Source of the DNA: Amoebidium appalachense
Lineage: Eukaryota; Ichthyosporea
Length of the DNA stretch: 64,000 nt
Reading direction: 5' to 3'
Assembly (NCBI GenBank): GCA_963693365.1
Contig: CAVNZM010000013.1
Span: 1,550,001-1,614,000, forward strand
Part shown: one piece after another, positions 48,454-64,000 of the stretch
Layout of the letters: every line of letters starts with the position of its first letter
How positions within the stretch are numbered: the stretch's first letter is position 1
Notes under the pieces: generated by a model
Seen by the model: only the letters and a program-made list of their open reading frames with translations
Told to the model about the DNA's origin: nothing
Databases searched by the model: none
Made by a program: the position numbers and the translations under genes

Positions 48454-50480
48454 ATGAAGGGACAGTGCGCTACCGCTGCTTTTGTCAGCAACGAGAGCAA
48501 CGACTATGTACATTGTGCGCAACGGCAAGGCCAAGGATGCGCTCAAGGCTGCACCCGAGGGCATGCCCACAGTGGCAGCCATGATTCCATTCTGTGCGCA
48601 GAAGTACCCCAACGCCCGCATGTTTGGAACGCGTCAGATCATTGCCCGCGACATGGTCACCGACGCAAAGACCGGCAGGCAGCTCGAGAAGCTTGCCTTG
48701 GGCGAGTATCAGTGGCAGACCTACTCCGAGGTGAATGCACGTGTGCAGAACTTTGGCAGCGGCCTGCGCCGTGCCGGGCTCACGTCCGGAGCCACGCTCA
48801 CCATCTACATGAACACGTGTGCAGAGTGGCAGATTGCCGCCCACGCCGCCTTCCAGATGACATCCCCCGTCGTGACCATCTATGCCACACTGGGTGAGGA
48901 GGCACAGGTGCATGGCATGAACGAGACCGAGACCACCCACATTGTCACCGAGGTCTCTCTGCTCGCACAGCTGCGGCGGGTGGCCAAGCAGACCCCTGCC
49001 CTCACGACCATCATCTACATGGGCACTGCCAATGAGAAGGACCTCGAAGGTTTCCCCGAGGGCATGCGGCTGCTCAAGTACGCCGACGTCGAAGCCGACG
49101 GCAAGGCAAACCCGAGCACCCCCGAAAAGACCCCCACCGCTAGCGACCTGGCCGTCATCATGTACACGTCTGGCTCCACGGGCATGCCCAAGGGCGTGCT
49201 GCTGACACACGGCAACATCGTGGCCGGTGTGCAGGGCCTCCGCGACAGCCTTCCCAACATGAGCTCCGGCGAGGACTTCTACCTTGCCTTCCTGCCCCTC
49301 GCACACATTCTTGCCCTCACAGCCGAGCTGTTCTTCATGTCGTGGGGCTGCAGCATCGGCTACGGCTCACCCACCACCCTTACCGAGACGTCCCCACGGC
49401 TCAAGCAGGGGTCCAAGGGCGACATTGCCACGCTGCGGCCCACCTACATGGCCTGTGTGCCCACCATCATCGACCGCATCCGTCAGGGGGTGCTCGGCAA
49501 GATCAACGCCGCATCCCCGACCGTCCAGAAGCTGTTCTGGAAGGGGTTTGCCGCCAAGGGGAAGGCCTTTGAGGCCAACGGGGGCCTCCTCAACGGCGCC
49601 AAAGATCAAGGCCGCGCTGGGTGGCCGCATGAAGGGCCTGGTGTCAGGCGGTGCCCCGCTGTCCACCGACTCGCAGCGGTTCATGGCCGTGTGCTTTGGC
49701 ATCCCCGTCATCCAGGGCTACGGCCTGACAGAGACCTGCGCCATGGCCGCCGTCGGCGACGTCTTTTCCCGCGGAGTCTACGGCCGCGTGGGCATCCCCG
49801 AGACGTGCGTGCAGTACAAGCTCATCGACTGGGAGGAGGGCGGCTACCGCGTGGCCGACAAGGACAACAAGGACATCGGGGCTGCACGCGGCGAGATCTG
49901 CATTGCCGGGCCATGCCTGGCCCAGGGCTACTACAAGCTGGCGGAAAAGACCGCTGAGGACTTCAAGACCGACGTGCACGGGGTGACGTGGTTCCACACG
50001 GGGGACATTGGCATGGTGCACGGTGACGGCACGCTGCAGATCATCGACCGCAAAAAGGACCTTGTGAAGCTTCAGCAGGGCGAGTACGTGTCCCTGGGCA
50101 AGGTCGAGGCCGCCCTGGCCGCCGCCCCCGGGGTCGAGCAGATCTGCGTGCACGCCGACCCGTTCCACGCGTTTGCCATTGCCCTCGTGGTGCCGCAGAA
50201 ATCCGCCCTCCTGGAGCAGCTGACGGCGGCGGGGATCAACACGGACAGGCCGTGGGAGGAGGTGTGCGGAGACGCGGCGGTGGTCAAGCACGTGCTGGGG
50301 GGCATCGAGGGCACGGGCAGGCAGGCGCGGCTGGCGCGGTTCGAGGTGCCGCAGAAGATTGTGCTCATGGCCGACATGTGGACCCCCGAGTCGGGCCTGG
50401 TCACGGCCTCGCTCAAGCTGCAGCGCGCACAGATCTACAAGCGTTTTGCCGATCTGATCGCGGCCACATATGACAAGTAG
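48454..50480 (+). pseudogene. ACSL: Long-chain acyl-CoA synthetase (copy 2), two frame-changing indels
   Basis: This family activates long-chain fatty acids to acyl-CoA via an acyl-adenylate, usually at ER, lipid-droplet or peroxisome membranes. Intact signatures: YTSGSTGMPKG (49162), GYGLTETCAM, WFHTGDIGMV (about 49990) and IDRKKDLVKLQ with GEYVSLGKVE (50046 on), the last typical of animal ACSL3/4-type enzymes. Length is about 680 residues. Compared with copy 1 there is a 4-bp insertion near 48506 (an alternative ATG there would rescue the frame) and a 32-bp deletion near 49598 that shifts from the frame ending 49957 to the frame ending 50480. The central deletion should destroy function unless it is an assembly error. 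The remaining codons look well conserved, so an error or a very recent lesion is likely. Confidence 0.8.
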
Positions 50481-50810
50481 TGTTACTAGTACTTTAATTT
50501 TTTAATTATTACTAATGTGTACATGCGGTAACACAGATTGATTTAAAGCTGAGAAAAGCAGCATAATCTGATCCCATCTAATTTCGTTTATGCTCTGACT
50601 GGTAGCGCAAATTTTTTTCCCTTTTTTTCGTGGCAACTGATCGTCAACATCCAAATTTACGCTTTCTAAAATCTGAAAAATAATTAGCTGGATGAGAGCC
50701 CGGCTGTTACATTGTATGTACGGCCATTCTTATTAAAGATGTACAACAGAATACCAGTCTAAACATTTTATGTTCCTGTGTGTTCACCGCACAAGCAGTA
50801 GAAAAATCAG
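50481..50810 (+). repeat. 3' flank of inverted duplication, arm 2
   Basis: Matches 30800-31159 in inverse orientation, ending near the C-run at 50827. Confidence 0.8.
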
Positions 50811-50826
50811 TCTCCAGAATCACAAT

Positions 50827-50973
50827 CAACCCCCCCTCCCCCCCCCCCCCCCCCCCCCCCCACCATGGGGAGAAAAAAAGATGGGAAAAAGAAGGGAGAG
50901 AACACTTTAAACACAGGTATCACATGCACACATTCGAAAATACAACTACACAAACACAAACTGAGATAGTAAG

Positions 50974-51041
<68 letters not shown>

Positions 51042-51246
51042 GCGCGCACACGCGCACACGCACACACACAAACACACACACACACACACAAACACACACG
51101 TCACACACACACGCACACACACACATGCGCGCACACACTGTGACACACGCACACACAGGACCACACATGCACACGTACACAGGCGCACAGGCACACACAC
51201 ACACACACACACACGCACACACACACACAAACACACACACGCACAC

Positions 51247-51288
<42 letters not shown>

Positions 51289-51315
51289 ACACACAAGAAC
51301 GCACACACGCGCGTG

Positions 51316-51392
<77 letters not shown>
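50827..51392. repeat. C-run and (AC)n
   Basis: C-run 50827-50861; imperfect and pure (AC)n 50975-51389. Confidence 0.95.
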
Positions 51393-51394
<2 letters not shown>

Positions 51395-51580
51395 CGAGAT
51401 ACCTAAAACACACGCATGGGCACACAGCTGCAGGCACATATATGCACTCTGGGGGGAGATCTTAACCGTACTGGCTTCAAGTCTTTCTCAAATGAGCGCA
51501 CAGACACACACACATGCTCTAATTATATTCTGCTCACAGAAGTTTATTTGGTATGCCCTGCATACAACTTTGGTAGGCTA

Positions 51581-51680
51581 ACGGGTTTACGTTGTTTACT
51601 CGAGGAACAGAGACCAGTTTCAGGCACCGAAAAAAAAAAAAAAAAAAAAATAAAGGGGGGGGGGGGGGGGGGGGGGGGGG
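51581..51680 (-). mobile_element. LINE 3'-tail remnant
   Basis: GGGTTTACGTTGTTTACTCGAGG...CAGAGACCAGTTTCAGG matches the 3' end of the LINE (25556-25605) in the same orientation, followed by an A-run and a G-run. Only ~50 bp are shared, so it is a short insertion or a related non-autonomous element. Confidence 0.6.
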
Positions 51681-52240
51681 ATGCCCTAAATTTTAACATG
51701 GGGGGTTTGACATAAGTATACCCAAAAAAGGAAAAGCCTTTGCTTTGCGCTACTGCATGCCCATTGACTACATGAATACCTTTCCTTTGCACTAGTGTGC
51801 AACAAATTCGGATATTAGCACCTGCATTTTTGGCAGAGTGAGTTTCAGAATGACGAATACATATACCGTTAAATATACTGATACACAAATTTACAAAATT
51901 ATGGGTTAGTGTGACTGTAGCTTTGGATACACTTAGATATACTGATACAAAAAATTACAAATTTATGGGTTAAATAGATTGAAAAAAGCTTTGAAAAATT
52001 AAACGTACATGTGTGTAGTGTGGATTGATATTTACAGAGTCAAAGTAGACATGGAAATACCGAGACCTTTGCCAACTTTTAACAATTTAACACGTTATCT
52101 AGAATAGGCAGGGTTTAGGAGCCATCGCCCATGTCTAAAGGATAGATACCAAAGTTACCGGATTTTACGATTATTTTTCGATCATTCATACATGAATATG
52201 CCGGAGAACACCGCATGATCAATCAAGGACGAATTGTAGC
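51681..52240. other. Unique AT-rich spacer
   Basis: No gene. A ~40-bp piece (ATA(T/C)ACTGATACA.AAA.TTACAAA..TATGGGTTA) occurs twice in tandem (51873 and 51935). Confidence 0.6.
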
Positions 52241-52241
52241 A

Positions 52242-52277
<36 letters not shown>

Positions 52278-52280
52278 TTT

Positions 52281-52317
<37 letters not shown>

Positions 52318-52363
52318 CCCCCCCCCCCCCCCCCCCTCTCTCTCTCTCCCCCCCCCCCCCCCC

Positions 52364-52440
<77 letters not shown>
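52241..52440. repeat. (CA)n, (CT)n, C-run, (CT)n
   Basis: A compound tract immediately downstream of the stop codon of the - strand gene. Confidence 0.95.
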
Positions 52441-52442
<2 letters not shown>

Positions 52443-52473
52443 CAGATTCCCAATTGCCACACCCAGTGTCCTT

Positions 52474-62212
<9,739 letters not shown>

Positions 62213-62379
62213 CTTCCTCCTTATGTACTCCCTATGTCCAGTGCATTAAGCCTATCCCCCCCCCCCCCCCCCCCCCAAACACACACACACACACACATAC
62301 ACACACAAGAAAAGAAAAGAAAAAAGAAAAGAAAAGAAAAAAAAAAGGGGAGGGGAGGGGGGGGGGGGGAGTCGAAAGG

Positions 62380-62583
62380 TCGATGTCGGCATTTCTCGAT
62401 TATGACGTACTTCGTTTGAACATGACGTCATTAACGATGTCACTGATCTGACAACGAAGTCATCAACGGCGTCACTGATGTATGTCGCGATACCATATAT
62501 AGATTGTTCACTTTAGGAAAGGCCGGATATGGTTAAAAATACAACGTCACGCTGACGTCACGATCGAGAAATCCCGACACAGT
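62380..62583. mobile_element. Small foldback element (MITE-like)
   Basis: Arms GTCGGCATTTCTCGATTATGACGT and, inverted, GACGTCACGATCGAGAAATCCCGAC. The interior is rich in GACGTCA/GTCACTGA motifs. No clear target duplication. Confidence 0.6.
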
Positions 62584-62585
62584 CG

Positions 62586-62898
62586 TTAAACCAACCTCCG
62601 TATCTACCATTTTAGCGTCTGGGCAGGGAGCAGCCGAGAGCCACATTTCTCAGGTGTGGCTCACCAATCAGGAGACGATATCATATTGCCGATGTCGACA
62701 TACGAGAACATACGATTTCGCGGCAAAGTTTCAAGCTAAGCGCCAAAACGGCTGCATGATAATTGTTAACAAATGACGTCTCGCCCCCGATTGGTTGATA
62801 GGTTCGATCACTTCAAAGGCGGCTCCAGGGCAATTTGGAATCCTCGATCGGATCAACCTCGATCGTGTCTAAAATGGTAGATACGGACCTTGGTTTAA
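62586..62898. mobile_element. TTAA-flanked MITE, copy 2
   Basis: 305 bp (62590-62894) bounded by TTAA on both sides, with ends ACCAACCTCCGTATCTACCA and TGGTAGATACGGACCTTGGT. Same family as 10494-10750; the interior differs. Confidence 0.85.
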
Positions 62899-62929
62899 CG
62901 GACACACGAAATGTTGTGGCGGTGGTGCT

Positions 62930-63995
<1,066 letters not shown>

Positions 63996-64000
63996 ACACA

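Overview
The window is eukaryotic nuclear DNA. It has spliceosomal introns, a LINE-type retrotransposon, a tyrosine-recombinase (DIRS/PAT-like) retrotransposon, MITEs, a hAT transposase remnant, and a very large load of microsatellites and C/G homopolymers. The organism is probably a unicellular eukaryote with a repeat-inflated genome. An early-branching holozoan such as an ichthyosporean would fit, but the sequence alone cannot name it. No rRNA, convincing tRNA, CRISPR or bacterial-style operon was seen.

Layout. 1-4230: the 3' end of a multi-pass membrane protein exon plus its flank, which is copy A of a segmental duplication. 4.2-7.1 kb: simple repeats with exon-like islands. 7.4-8.9 kb: a 5'-truncated LINE. 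9-10.8 kb: dispersed repeats and a TTAA-flanked MITE. 12.38-16.70 kb: a two-exon membrane-protein gene on the + strand (cytosolic N-terminal region, one TM, then a 7TM domain); its intron holds two copies of a dispersed repeat, here called R. 16.1-20.3 kb: copy B of the duplication. 20.7-25.5 kb: repeats, an isolated exon candidate and a pseudo-exon. 25,556-30,196: a full-length LINE with a 13-bp target-site duplication. 31.16-32.67 kb: a broken acyl-CoA synthetase (-). 33,321-38,984: a DIRS-group element with the split direct repeat order A1-ORFs-B1-A2-B2. 39-48 kb: repeats and a hAT remnant. 48.45-50.48 kb: a second acyl-CoA synthetase copy (+), inverted relative to the first. 52.47-62.2 kb: a many-exon membrane-protein gene on the - strand. 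62.4-64 kb: MITEs and microsatellites.

The main discovery is the - strand gene at 52.5-61.8 kb. It appears in no long reading frame because its exons are only 62-175 nt and are separated by introns made largely of poly-C, (CA)n and similar repeats. Twelve exons were found by reading splice sites by hand. Three blocks of consecutive exons join in perfect phase without stops, and they encode several hydrophobic segments and a C-terminal charged helix. Many acceptors are the end of a (CA)n tract (CACACAG), and one donor is the start of a (GT)n tract.

A second theme is that C/G homopolymers act as insertion or breakpoint sites. Comparing duplication copies A and B shows repeat R present in a poly-C tract in B and absent in A, and a further ~0.7-kb block bounded by G-runs. 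Repeat R and the LINE also share an AAACCCC-type 3' terminus, so R may be a non-autonomous partner of the LINE.
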